DNA from: an uncultured Mollicutes bacterium
GTDB lineage: Bacteria; Bacillota_I; Bacilli_A; RFN20; CAG-826
Direction: 5' to 3'
Assembly: GCA_900540395.1 (NCBI GenBank)
Contig: UQFQ01000001.1
Coordinates: forward strand, 1 to 64,000
DNA length: 64,000 nt
This document shows positions 26,214 to 35,774 of the stretch, piece by piece (within the stretch, counting starts at the first letter, position 1; every line of letters begins with the position of its first letter). The position numbers were made by a program, and so were the translations under genes. The notes below the pieces were generated by a model. The model saw only the letters and a program-made list of their open reading frames with translations. It was not told the origin of the DNA and made no database searches.

Positions 26214-28359
26214 TGAAGTTAAAGAGTTTGTATACACTGATAGTAGTGACGTAGAGCATAAAATTCATATAAGATCCAATTCTTTTGAATTCGCTCAAAA
26301 AGATAAAAGCATTCATGATACAAAATTTAAAACAAAACCAACAACCTTCTTAAAAGACGCTTTTAAGAGATTTTGTAAAAACAAATCATCTGTTGCTGGT
26401 GCAATTATCTTAGGTATCTTACTTTTAGGAAGTATTATTATTCCTATTGCAGACACTTATGATATTGAAAATCAACATCCAAACGAAACATTCCTTGAGC
26501 CAAAATTATTCCCAACTGGAACTGGTTTTTGGGATGGTACTAAAAGAATGACTGATGTACCAGTTGATCCTTCGACACTTCAAGCTGGTGATGATGGAAA
26601 TACTTATGGTTATCCTTTCTCATCACAATATCCATCAAATAGTGTTTTAAATCTTTCTCCAGCCAGACAAGGTTATGTTAACACTGCAACAAGTTCAGCA
26701 AGCGGTGGTTTTATTAATTTAACCAATCTTAACGAACTCGTTACTGAAGAAGATAATGAAAGTGTTCTTAATAGTAAAACTATTTATTATCGTTCAAGCG
26801 ATTTTACAATTCAAAACTTCTCTGAAGCTTTACAATATCGCTTCGAAATTACTCTCCTAGATGAAGATGTTGAAAACTACCCAATTGGTGAATATGGTGT
26901 TTTCATCACTTATGAAGCAATTGATTTAGAGAGTGGTGAAACTGCTGAATACGAACTTACATTAAAAGATTATGAAGATACACCTCAATATGTTGAAAAT
27001 ACTGAGACTGATGTAGTTGGCAATGAAGTTCGTACAAATAAATTAGTTATTGCAAATTGCTTATCTGGAATTAATGACAATACAGCAATCGATTTAACTA
27101 AACTAATAACAGCCAATATTGAAATTAGATTACGTCCAAATGTTAATAGCACAAGTTCTTTATTTATTAAGAGCATTCAACTTTTTGAAGGTGAACTTGC
27201 TGTTAATAATGTTAGTTGGACTGATGCTAATGCTAATGCCTTAGTTTCAAGTAGTGCTGATAATTATTGGACTTCAAATGGTAGAATCAATTTCTATCAT
27301 GGTATTAGCTGGGTTTGTGATTTTACTTTTGATACCTATGCAGTACCTTACGGAAATCGTAGTCAATCAATCGCTCAAGCTGATCTTGTTGAATATATCA
27401 ATAATGGTTGGTTAAGCGCCGATTTACTTCCATATAATGAAGAGACAGGGACTTATAGCAACGCTATTTTAAGAAATTGGTATCAACTATCCTTAAGAAG
27501 TCCAAACGACGCCTCAGAAATTCTTCAACCTGAATTTGAAAAATATTTCACTGATTTATCAGAAAATTATCTTCCAATTATCAGCATAACTAGTATTAGA
27601 AGTACAACTTCAAGCGGAATTACTGTTTACACATTAAACTGTGTTGTTAGCGGTTATAAAGTTCTTGGTTATACATCTCAGCCAATTTTCCTTCTTGGAA
27701 CTGATAACTATGGTTATGACATGCTTAAACGTGTCTTTACCGGCTTATTAACTTCTCTTGGCTTAGGTATTCTTATTTTTGCCATTTGTTTCTCCTTTGG
27801 TTTAATTTATGGTGCAATTTGTGGATATTTTGGCGGAAATATCGATATTGCCCTTCAAAGATTCTGTGATCTTTTAAGTGGTGTTCCATGGATTGTTATT
27901 ATGACAATCTGTATCTTAAATTTAGGTAGTAACTTTGGAACATTCATTCTTGCTATGTGTATGACAGGATGGATTGGCACTGCTAGTTTAACCAGAACTC
28001 AATTCTATCGTTTTAGAGATAGAGAATATGCTCTTGCTAGTAGAACACTTGGTGCAAGTAACTTTAGATTAATCTTTAAACATATTTTACCTAATGCTAT
28101 GGGTACAATTATTACAAGTGCTGTTTTAATGATCCCAAGTGTTATCTTTACTGAAGCAACAATTTCTTATTTAGGTCTTGGTTTCCAAGATATGCAATCT
28201 TTGGGTGTTATTCTTTCTGATAACCAAACCTATCTTAATACGTACGCTTACTTAATCCTTTTCCCAAGTGTAATTATGGCTTTAATTATGATTAGCTTTA
28301 ACTTATTTGGTAACGGTTTAAGAGATGCATTCAATCCATCGCTAAAGGGGAGTGATTAA
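26206..28359 (+). CDS. oppC: Oligopeptide ABC transporter permease OppC with large external insertion
   Basis: The start is ATG 26206, overlapping the oppB stop, with GGGAG upstream; the frame is open earlier without a start signal. The product is 717 residues against about 300 for typical OppC. The N-terminal cytoplasmic part contains the conserved FLKDAFKRFCKNKSSVAGA, then TM1 at about 65-85. About 410 residues follow before the GTDNYGYDMLKRVF motif that normally comes shortly after TM1. The insertion should be outside the cell; it begins with LFPTGTGFWDGT and is rich in beta-prone and Asn/Ser/Thr segments. After it, TMs 2-6 and the EAA loop (YALASRTLGASNFRLIFKHI) are normal. The paralogue at 36826 has the same insertion. 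Confidence 0.9.
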   Translation: MDNEVKEFVYTDSSDVEHKIHIRSNSFEFAQKDKSIHDTKFKTKPTTFLKDAFKRFCKNKSSVAGAIILGILLLGSIIIPIADTYDIENQHPNETFLEPKLFPTGTGFWDGTKRMTDVPVDPSTLQAGDDGNTYGYPFSSQYPSNSVLNLSPARQGYVNTATSSASGGFINLTNLNELVTEEDNESVLNSKTIYYRSSDFTIQNFSEALQYRFEITLLDEDVENYPIGEYGVFITYEAIDLESGETAEYELTLKDYEDTPQYVENTETDVVGNEVRTNKLVIANCLSGINDNTAIDLTKLITANIEIRLRPNVNSTSSLFIKSIQLFEGELAVNNVSWTDANANALVSSSADNYWTSNGRINFYHGISWVCDFTFDTYAVPYGNRSQSIAQADLVEYINNGWLSADLLPYNEETGTYSNAILRNWYQLSLRSPNDASEILQPEFEKYFTDLSENYLPIISITSIRSTTSSGITVYTLNCVVSGYKVLGYTSQPIFLLGTDNYGYDMLKRVFTGLLTSLGLGILIFAICFSFGLIYGAICGYFGGNIDIALQRFCDLLSGVPWIVIMTICILNLGSNFGTFILAMCMTGWIGTASLTRTQFYRFRDREYALASRTLGASNFRLIFKHILPNAMGTIITSAVLMIPSVIFTEATISYLGLGFQDMQSLGVILSDNQTYLNTYAYLILFPSVIMALIMISFNLFGNGLRDAFNPSLKGSD

Positions 28360-28361
28360 AA

Positions 28362-31300
28362 ATGGAACAAAATAAGTTAAATTCAGTAGACTATAAAAAT
28401 ACTCCTAAAGTTCTTGAAGTTAAAAACTTAAGAGTTAACTTCAAAAGCGATTCAGGGATGGTTTATGCAGTTAGAGGCGTTTCTTTTGACCTTTATAAAG
28501 GTGAAACACTTTGTATTGTTGGTGAATCTGGTAGTGGTAAATCAGTTACATCAAAAACTATCATGGGAATTTTAGCTAACAATGCTGTTGTTGAAAGTGA
28601 TCAAATTCTTTATGAAGGTGAAGATTTAATCCGTGTTAGTGAAGAAGAATTCCATCGTATTAGAGGACACAAAATTGGAATGATTTTCCAAGATCCTCTT
28701 TCTTCACTTAACCCTATTTGTAGAGTTGGCAAGCAAATTACTGAAGCAACTCTTATTAATAAAAATATTTTAAAAAGACATTATAACGAATTAATTTCTA
28801 AGGAACTTGTTAACTTAAGAAACTCAAAAGCTAACGCAGATTATGAAATTAATCGACTTGATAATGAACTTAATAAAATTAATGGTTATATCAAATTCCT
28901 TAATACACCATTAAAAAATCAAGACGATGAAGAACAAATTAAAAAACATCAAGATACTATTGAAGAAATAGCTGAATTTTGTTCACTTTTTGTTCGTGAT
29001 GACAAGAAACTTCTTGAAGAAACAACTCATGAACTTGATGCTTTAAAAAATACCAGAGACTTTGATTCTCGTTATCTTGAAGAAGAAATCAATTCTAAAA
29101 AGATTGAACTTATTAATGAAAAACTTGAACTTCTTAAAACTGATTCAACAAGTTATGAAGGAAAAGAAAATCTTGATAGTTTAACAATTAGAAAAGAATT
29201 TTTAGAAAAGTTAAAAGAATATACTTTAAAAGAATATAAAACACTTAAACCTTTATTAAAAACTGCTCTTACAAATAAGAAAAAAGATGCTAGTGTTTTA
29301 AATAAAGAATATGCTTTAAAACTTAAAGCTGAACGTGACGAAAAACTTGCTAAGCTTGAAGAAGATTTGACGGTTGCTAAACAAGAATTTGATAATACTT
29401 TTGCTAATGCTAGCGAAGAAGCTAAAAATAATCTTGCTTTAATGACTGCAAAAGAAGAAAAACCTAAAAAATCAATTCTTTCTTTCTTTAAAAAGCAAAA
29501 ACAAGAAGAAATCAATATCTCTAAATTGGGTAAACAAGAAGAGAAAATCACTACAACTGGTGATGACGAACTTGATAAAGCTCACTTTAAAGTAAAAGAT
29601 ATTGAAGATCAAATTAAAAAAGTTAAAGAAGATTATATTAACTCGACAAAAGTAACTAAAAAAGAAGCTAAGAAAATGGCTCTTGAGGTTATGAGAGAAG
29701 TTGGTATTCCTCTTCCAGAAAAACGTTTCAAACAATATCCATTTGAATTTTCTGGTGGTATGAGACAAAGAATTGTTATTGCAATTGCCTTAACTGCTAA
29801 TCCAGATATTTTAATTTGTGATGAACCAACAACCGCACTTGATGTTACAATTCAAGCTCAAATTCTTGAACTTATTAATACTTTAAAAAGAGAAAGAGGG
29901 CTTTCCTGTATCTTTATTACTCACGATTTAGGTGTTGTTGCTAATATGGCAGATAGAGTTGCTGTCATGTATGCTGGTAAAATCGTTGAATATGGAACTG
30001 CTTATGAGATTTTCTATAATCCTAAACATCCATATACTTGGGCTTTACTTTCTTCAATTCCTGATATTGATTCTAAAGAAAAACTTGAAGCAATTCCTGG
30101 AACACCGCCAGATATGCGTTTCCCTCCAAAAGGCGATGCGTTTGCTTTAAGAAGTAAATATGCACTTGAAATTGATTTTAGACATGAGCCACCATTTTAT
30201 AAGGTTAGTGATACACATTATGCTGCAACCTGGTTATTACATCCAGATGCACCTCAAGTCGAGATGCCTCGAATTGTTAAGACTCGTATTGCAAATTCAA
30301 TTAAACAATATGAAGAAAGTAAATCAGTTAATCAAGAACAATTAAAAGAAGTACCAAAAGAAAGCTTCGATCTTCTTAAAAGTGTTATGCAAGAAAATGA
30401 AGCTTCAAAGAGTGCTAGACAAGCCTTGCTTTCTTCAAATATTGAAGCTTATCGTATTGCTGAAGAGGGAAAGAGTGTTATTTCAAAAGAAGATCATTCT
30501 CTTGAACTTGATGAAGTAAATCCAACTAAGGATGAATTAAGTGGAATTGACGAAGAAAATAAAGAAGAAGCTATCAAAGATATTCGTAGTAAATGTAAAT
30601 ATAAAGATGAATATGTTCAAAATAACATTATTTTAAGTGTCAACCATTTAAAACAATATTTCTTCTTTGGGAAAGGGCCTAATCGCTATAAGTTAAAAGC
30701 TGTTCATGATGTTTCTTTCCAAATTAAGGAAGGAGAATGCTTTGGTATAGTTGGTGAATCAGGATGTGGTAAAACAACAACTGGTCGTTCAATTATTAGA
30801 CTTTATCATATTACTAGCGGCTCAATTTATTATAAAGGGGTCAGAATTGGTGCTGGTAGTAGATGGAATGTTAAAGAAATTAAATACACCAATTTAAGGT
30901 ATAACGCTAAGGTTAAAGAACTTAAAGAATTACTTAAAGATGGTAAAATTAGCCAAGATGAATATAATTCCGAGTTTAATAAGGCTAAAGAATATCGTGA
31001 TAATGTAGTTCGTGTTCAAAAAGAAAAGATCAAGCAAATCAAACATGATGATAAGCATGTGTCTAGAAAATTAATGAGCGAAATTCAAATGATTTTCCAA
31101 GATCCTATTGATTCTCTTGATCCAAGAATGACAGTTGAAGATATCATTCAAGAAGGTTTAAGAATTCAAGGCTTTACAAATAAAGCTGAAAATCATGAAA
31201 AGGTCGTTAATGTTTTAGAAAAAGTTGGCTTGATTGCTGATTATTGTAACAGATACCCACATGAATTCTCTGGTGGTCAAAGACAAAGAATTGGTATTGC

Positions 31301-32264
31301 ACGTGCCTTAATCATGAATCCAAAATTACTTATTTGTGATGAACCTATTTCAGCACTTGACGTTTCAATCCGTGCACAAATTATTAACTTACTTAACGAA
31401 CTTAAAGAAGAAATGGGTTTAACAATTATGTTTATCGCTCATGACTTGTCAGTCGTTAAATATTTCTGTGATCGAATTGCTGTTATGTATTTTGGTGAAA
31501 TTGTTGAACTTGCAACAAGTGATGAACTCTTTAAACATCCATTGCATCCTTATACAAAATCACTTTTAAGTGCAATTCCTAAACCTAACCCATTAACTGA
31601 AAAAGAAAGAGTTAGAATTGTTTATAATCCACGTGAAGTTCACGATTACAGCGTTGATAAACCAAGTTTTATTGAAATTAGACCAGGTCACTTTGTACTT
31701 GCAAATAAATCGGAAATTGAAAAATACAATAAAGAAATGGCTCAAATTGACGCTAAACTTGCTAAAGGCGAAGAAATTTCAACAAGCGACATCTTAAAAG
31801 AAGAAGAAAAAGTTGAAGAAATAGTCGCTGATGAAAAACTTTCTGAAAACAACGATCAAGTTTTAATGAATGAACCTCAAAAGGATGCTATTACTTCTAA
31901 TGAAAGTGAAGAAGAAAGAGTAGAAACAATTGTTGAACCTGCTCAAAATGAAGTTGAAGAAGCAAAAACTGATGAAACTGAAACAGAAAAAAGCAGTGCA
32001 ACAAATGAAGTAACGCAATCTGACAAAAAAGAACCTTCTGAAATTCTTTTAAAGCAAAGAAGAGGAGAAATCAAGAAGGTTTACCATGTTAAGAAAGTTG
32101 ATGGAAAATGGGAAATCATTCTTAAAGATGGTCTTAAAGTTATAAAAACCTTTGATACCAAAAAAGAGGCTGTTGAATATGCTAACAATCTAGCAAAATC
32201 TCAAGATGGAACAGTCTTAGTTCATGCTTCTAAAGGTAAAAATAAAGGAAAATTCATGAAATAA
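28362..32264 (+). CDS. oppDF: Fused OppD-OppF ATPase with coiled-coil insertions and C-terminal DUF2188-like domain
   Basis: This 1300-residue protein starts 2 nt after oppC. NBD1 (OppD) has Walker A GESGSGKS at 54-61, Q-loop at about 110, signature FSGGMRQR at about 463-470 and Walker B with D487/E488. The roughly 350 residues between Q-loop and signature hold a long Lys/Glu-rich insertion with coiled-coil character. The oligopeptide-transporter C-terminal motif (PPKGDAFALRSKYA) follows. NBD2 (OppF) has Walker A GESGCGKT from 798, Q913, signature about 970 and Walker B D993, with a smaller charged insertion before the Q-loop. An acidic tail and a DUF2188-like domain (KKVYHVKKVDGKWEI..., 1238-1300) end it. 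It powers OppBC. The other locus has the two halves as separate genes. Confidence 0.9.
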   Translation: MEQNKLNSVDYKNTPKVLEVKNLRVNFKSDSGMVYAVRGVSFDLYKGETLCIVGESGSGKSVTSKTIMGILANNAVVESDQILYEGEDLIRVSEEEFHRIRGHKIGMIFQDPLSSLNPICRVGKQITEATLINKNILKRHYNELISKELVNLRNSKANADYEINRLDNELNKINGYIKFLNTPLKNQDDEEQIKKHQDTIEEIAEFCSLFVRDDKKLLEETTHELDALKNTRDFDSRYLEEEINSKKIELINEKLELLKTDSTSYEGKENLDSLTIRKEFLEKLKEYTLKEYKTLKPLLKTALTNKKKDASVLNKEYALKLKAERDEKLAKLEEDLTVAKQEFDNTFANASEEAKNNLALMTAKEEKPKKSILSFFKKQKQEEINISKLGKQEEKITTTGDDELDKAHFKVKDIEDQIKKVKEDYINSTKVTKKEAKKMALEVMREVGIPLPEKRFKQYPFEFSGGMRQRIVIAIALTANPDILICDEPTTALDVTIQAQILELINTLKRERGLSCIFITHDLGVVANMADRVAVMYAGKIVEYGTAYEIFYNPKHPYTWALLSSIPDIDSKEKLEAIPGTPPDMRFPPKGDAFALRSKYALEIDFRHEPPFYKVSDTHYAATWLLHPDAPQVEMPRIVKTRIANSIKQYEESKSVNQEQLKEVPKESFDLLKSVMQENEASKSARQALLSSNIEAYRIAEEGKSVISKEDHSLELDEVNPTKDELSGIDEENKEEAIKDIRSKCKYKDEYVQNNIILSVNHLKQYFFFGKGPNRYKLKAVHDVSFQIKEGECFGIVGESGCGKTTTGRSIIRLYHITSGSIYYKGVRIGAGSRWNVKEIKYTNLRYNAKVKELKELLKDGKISQDEYNSEFNKAKEYRDNVVRVQKEKIKQIKHDDKHVSRKLMSEIQMIFQDPIDSLDPRMTVEDIIQEGLRIQGFTNKAENHEKVVNVLEKVGLIADYCNRYPHEFSGGQRQRIGIARALIMNPKLLICDEPISALDVSIRAQIINLLNELKEEMGLTIMFIAHDLSVVKYFCDRIAVMYFGEIVELATSDELFKHPLHPYTKSLLSAIPKPNPLTEKERVRIVYNPREVHDYSVDKPSFIEIRPGHFVLANKSEIEKYNKEMAQIDAKLAKGEEISTSDILKEEEKVEEIVADEKLSENNDQVLMNEPQKDAITSNESEEERVETIVEPAQNEVEEAKTDETETEKSSATNEVTQSDKKEPSEILLKQRRGEIKKVYHVKKVDGKWEIILKDGLKVIKTFDTKKEAVEYANNLAKSQDGTVLVHASKGKNKGKFMK

Positions 32265-32293
32265 AGTTTCATAAATATTAACTTTAAATTATT

Positions 32294-32333
32294 AAATGCC
32301 TAGTCTGCTTTGATGCGCTAGGCATTTTATTTT
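32294..32333 (+). terminator. Intrinsic terminator of the first opp operon
   Basis: AAATGCCTAG pairs perfectly with CTAGGCATTT around a 14-nt loop, followed by TTATTTT. Confidence 0.85.
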
Positions 32334-32365
32334 CAATAATTTTTGTAATTTTTAGCAAAAAAGAC

Positions 32366-32393
32366 TTGCGCAATTTTTTCTACTTGTGATAAT
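32366..32393 (+). promoter_or_regulatory. Promoter of the second DUF3899-type gene
   Basis: A -35 TTGCGC (32366-32371) and a -10 GATAAT (32388-32393) are 16 bp apart; the upstream TGT makes it an extended -10. The ATG follows at 32414. Confidence 0.6.
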
Positions 32394-32413
32394 AAATCAA
32401 AGCGGTTAAAACA

Positions 32414-32842
32414 ATGCGGGAAAATTTTGTATTTTATTTAGAGAAACTTTTTAACAAATATTACAAGAAAATTGTATATTTTTTAGTCTTGGCTGTTTTA
32501 TCGGTTGTATTTTATATTATCCTTTATTTTTTTAGGGATGATTCTTATATTGGGCAAGTGGATAATTCTTTTATTGTTGCTTTCACTTATTTAGGGATAG
32601 GCTGCTTATCAGCTGTAAATAACTTAGGTGTCTTCGACTTGATAGGTTATGGATTTAAAAACTCTTTCTCTTATATAGTGCATAACGAAAGAAAATATAC
32701 GGATGCATACGAATATAAAACAATGCTTGCTTCAAAAAGAAAAGAAGAGCGTTTTAATCGGGCTCTTTATTCGATCATTTTCTTAATTTATATCATTGTG
32801 TTTATTTGCTTCTATGTGAACTTTAGAAGCGGAAATGCTTAA
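32414..32842 (+). CDS. DUF3899-type small membrane protein, second copy
   Basis: This 142-residue protein has hydrophobic segments at about 19-40, 54-75 and 115-136, and a cytoplasmic charged loop between the last two. NNLGVFDLIGYGF matches the KGFFDIFAYSA region of the protein at 21437, and overall topology is the same, but identity is low. It has its own promoter and a weak AAGCGG ribosome site. It sits just before the second oppA, in the same place as the first copy before the first oppA. The function is unknown. Confidence 0.7.
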   Translation: MRENFVFYLEKLFNKYYKKIVYFLVLAVLSVVFYIILYFFRDDSYIGQVDNSFIVAFTYLGIGCLSAVNNLGVFDLIGYGFKNSFSYIVHNERKYTDAYEYKTMLASKRKEERFNRALYSIIFLIYIIVFICFYVNFRSGNA

Positions 32843-32868
32843 TAATTGGGTATAATTAAAATCATTAT

Positions 32869-32890
32869 ATTAAGATAATATTAAGATAAT
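32869..32890 (+). promoter_or_regulatory. Paired ATTAAGATAAT direct repeat, OmpR/PhoP-like box before oppA2
   Basis: Two identical 11-bp units (ATTAAGATAAT) abut, and a third half-unit, TTTAAC, follows in phase at 32891. TATATT at 32905-32910 is a candidate -10. This is the most regular of the three such boxes. Confidence 0.6.
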
Positions 32891-32983
32891 TTTAACTTTT
32901 ATTTTATATTTAAAAGTCAAAAATATATACTATTGCATGCAATTCGTAACGAATGCATGCTCATAATAAAAGGAGGAAAAAAT

Positions 32984-35617
32984 ATGCGTAAAAAATTTAT
33001 GTTAAGTGTTAGTGCACTCGCTTTATTATCAATGGGCTTAACTGTTTTGGCTTCCTGTAGTGGTGAAAGCGGACAGATTGACGTTACAACTGGTGGTCTT
33101 TTAGCGCCACATTTTGATTTATATGTCGATGCTCAAGCTGATGAAGGCGCTGAACTTGATAGAACTCGTCTTTCTTCAGGGGGCGAAGCTTTAGTTACAA
33201 CTGGACAAAAGGATGTTACAGTTCACGCTTTTGAAGCTCCAGTAGGTTCAACAGTAACTTTTACAGTTACTAATAGCGATGGTAGTGAAGCAGAAGGATT
33301 TGCCATCGATACTGATGGAAAAATGACAGTTCCACAAGTTAGTAAAAGAGAAGATTTCACTCTCACTGCAACTGCCACTAAAGACGATAAAGCTATTAAG
33401 AAATCTTTAGCTTTAACTGTTATTCCAGATTCTTTACTTGCTCAAGATGAAACTTTAGATTGGACTAGTAAATCAAATGATGAACTTGAAACTATTTCAG
33501 GTAAATTGGAAGAATACTTACTTGAACATGGTGGACTTGGAATGCCTACTTATAAAGGCAGTGGTTATAACAAGGTCTCCTCAAGATTAAGATCTGAACT
33601 TACCGAAGATAAAAAGGTAACTAATGATGCTTATGTTACTGGTTTTGGACTTGGAACTTTTGAATACCTTTGGGTAGCAGAAGATTCACCAACCGAAACT
33701 AACTCAAGTTGGAAAAGATATTACCATACTGAAAATGGTTTACTATATGATAATGTTAATCCTTATTTAGCAACTGGTAACGTCACAACCGAATACTATC
33801 GTTACATCAATGCGCAATACTATGCACTTTTATTAAATGCTAAAAAGAGCACAGAATTTTTCCCTTCATTAGCTCGTGAATTACCACATCCAATCGATGC
33901 TGAAGGTAACGAATTAGGTGTTCACGCTCCAGGTTCATTTAACAAATATAAAGTTTATTTAAATACCGATAAAGCAGGTACAGCTGTTACCTATAATTAT
34001 AATGGTAAGGCTGGAACTGTCGCTTCTAAATATGGTGGCACAAAAGCTACTTTAAAAGATTATTTAACTCCATATTTATTAAGATTTACTCAATGGACTC
34101 AAGCTACAAACGTTTCTCAAATGATGGGGCAAGCTAACTCTATTAAGGGTCTTGGTGAATATTATGCAGCGACGGCTAAAAAACCTAGTGACGGAAAAAT
34201 CGATGTTGATCAATTTTTAAGCATGGTAGGTATCACCTTAAATGAAGAAGAAGGTTCAATTACTTTTGAATTTGAAGGTAGCTTTACAACTGACTTTGCA
34301 GCTTATTATATTAGCAATGATGCACCAATCCCACTATCGATGATTGAAGAAATGGGCAAAGGCGATGTTGCTGAAGGTTTAAAGGTCTTTGGCTTTAGAA
34401 ATACAGCAACCAAAACTGAAGTTATTGATAACGTTCTTTCTACTGGGCCTTACATGTTAGAAGAATTTTCAACTGATAATAGAATTGTCTATAAGAAAAA
34501 TCCAAATTGGCACGTTAAAAAGGATAGTGCTGGACGTGATGTTTATAAACTTGAAGGATATGTTGATACCTTTAATAGTGCTTTAAAAGATGACACTAGC
34601 GGTGAACTATCTTATCAAGAATACCTTGCAGGCAACCAAGATACTTCTGGCGTTCCTTCCTCGGTTAGAGATGCTGAAAAGAATAAACCAGATACAATTT
34701 ATATTGCAGATAGTGGTAGTTCTAACAATTTAGCTTTTAACACATTAAGTCAATTGGATTGGTTATATTTACACGATGAAAAAACTGGAGTCGGTAGTGC
34801 TTATAATGATCCATCTCAATATAGTGGTCGATTTGCAAAAAACGAATATCCAAATAGAGAACCAATCATGTCTAATAGAAACTTCCAAAAAGGATTAGTT
34901 ACTGGATTGAATAGACAAACTTGGATTGATTCAACTTTAGGAAGTGGAGCTCCTGCGACATCTTACTTCTCAACAGCACAAAAAATGTCTCCAGCTGCTA
35001 GTGAATCTTATAACGATACTGAAGCTCATAAAACGGCTGTAAAAAATGTATTTGGTACAGATGGAATTTCTCCAACATCCAATGCTGCTGGTATTAGATA
35101 TATGAGATCGGCTATTAAAGAAGAATTAGATGCTGGACATTACGTACTTGGCACAGCTGATAAACCAACCGAAATTACTCTCGATGCTGTTCATTATCAC
35201 ATTTCATGGACTGAAGCTTATCAGCCAATTTATACAGCTTTAGAACAAACATTTGCTCAGGCAGTAAAAAGTGTAGCTGAATGGAATGCAGGAGATAAAC
35301 CATTAATTACTTTAAAAATTAATGCCATTACTACTGAAGATGCTGATTCGATGTATATGCCATGGTGTAATGGAACATATGGTGATATCTCATGTGGACA
35401 AATCACTGGCGGAACTTATGACGTTTATGGATTGTTCTATTTGTTTGAAAGTAGAAACTATGCAGCAAATCTTAACCTTTGGCCTTCAGTTTTAACTGAA
35501 GTTCCAAGTGCTCGTATTGAAGTTGATGGAAAATATTATTCCTTCGATGCGGCAGCATTTGCTGGAATCACAACTGTTGAACTTGGAGGAAATGGAGAAT
35601 ACGCTAATAGATATTAG
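32984..35617 (+). CDS. oppA: Oligopeptide-binding lipoprotein OppA, second locus
   Basis: The start is ATG 32984, 6-7 nt after AAAGGAGG; upstream in-frame codons have no such site. The product is 877 residues with the lipobox VLASC (Cys25). A beta domain of about 110 residues comes first, followed by the family 5 solute-binding region. Its conserved blocks parallel those of the 22014 protein: SSWKRYYH, NVLSTGPYMLEEFSTDNRIVY, IMSNRNFQKGLVTGLNRQTW. Identity to the first OppA is moderate, so a different peptide preference is likely. It is probably regulated through the box at 32869. A strong hairpin follows before oppB. Confidence 0.9.
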   Translation: MRKKFMLSVSALALLSMGLTVLASCSGESGQIDVTTGGLLAPHFDLYVDAQADEGAELDRTRLSSGGEALVTTGQKDVTVHAFEAPVGSTVTFTVTNSDGSEAEGFAIDTDGKMTVPQVSKREDFTLTATATKDDKAIKKSLALTVIPDSLLAQDETLDWTSKSNDELETISGKLEEYLLEHGGLGMPTYKGSGYNKVSSRLRSELTEDKKVTNDAYVTGFGLGTFEYLWVAEDSPTETNSSWKRYYHTENGLLYDNVNPYLATGNVTTEYYRYINAQYYALLLNAKKSTEFFPSLARELPHPIDAEGNELGVHAPGSFNKYKVYLNTDKAGTAVTYNYNGKAGTVASKYGGTKATLKDYLTPYLLRFTQWTQATNVSQMMGQANSIKGLGEYYAATAKKPSDGKIDVDQFLSMVGITLNEEEGSITFEFEGSFTTDFAAYYISNDAPIPLSMIEEMGKGDVAEGLKVFGFRNTATKTEVIDNVLSTGPYMLEEFSTDNRIVYKKNPNWHVKKDSAGRDVYKLEGYVDTFNSALKDDTSGELSYQEYLAGNQDTSGVPSSVRDAEKNKPDTIYIADSGSSNNLAFNTLSQLDWLYLHDEKTGVGSAYNDPSQYSGRFAKNEYPNREPIMSNRNFQKGLVTGLNRQTWIDSTLGSGAPATSYFSTAQKMSPAASESYNDTEAHKTAVKNVFGTDGISPTSNAAGIRYMRSAIKEELDAGHYVLGTADKPTEITLDAVHYHISWTEAYQPIYTALEQTFAQAVKSVAEWNAGDKPLITLKINAITTEDADSMYMPWCNGTYGDISCGQITGGTYDVYGLFYLFESRNYAANLNLWPSVLTEVPSARIEVDGKYYSFDAAAFAGITTVELGGNGEYANRY

Positions 35618-35708
35618 TGTTCATTTCTAAGAGTTTACTGACATAAGCGGTACATGGTAAAATAAAACCGCAAAAGTAAGATATTTACTTCCATCTAAAT
35701 GGGTGGAA

Positions 35709-35748
35709 GTAAGACAACAAGTCCCTTTTGCGGGACTTGTTGTCTTAC
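35709..35748 (+). terminator. Perfect 17-bp hairpin between oppA2 and oppB2
   Basis: GTAAGACAACAAGTCCC pairs with GGGACTTGTTGTCTTAC around a TTTTGC loop. No T-run follows, so it is more likely an mRNA-stabilising or processing hairpin than a terminator. A preceding hairpin, TTACTTCCA...TGGAAGTAA at about 35683-35712, shares the GTAAG bases, so the two are mutually exclusive. Confidence 0.65.
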
Positions 35749-35774
35749 TACAAGAAGTTAAAAGAGAGGTCTTT

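Noticed and set aside
29153..29768. Two long minus-strand frames of 132 and 98 codons opposite the OppD insertion
   Set aside because: They mirror the Lys/Glu-rich insertion as Phe/Ser/Leu-rich strings, which is expected when AAA/GAA codons are read backwards.
35703..35774. Longer start for the second OppB
   Set aside because: The added residues are encoded by the 17-bp hairpin and lack a ribosome site; ATG 35775 starts the conserved family N-terminus.
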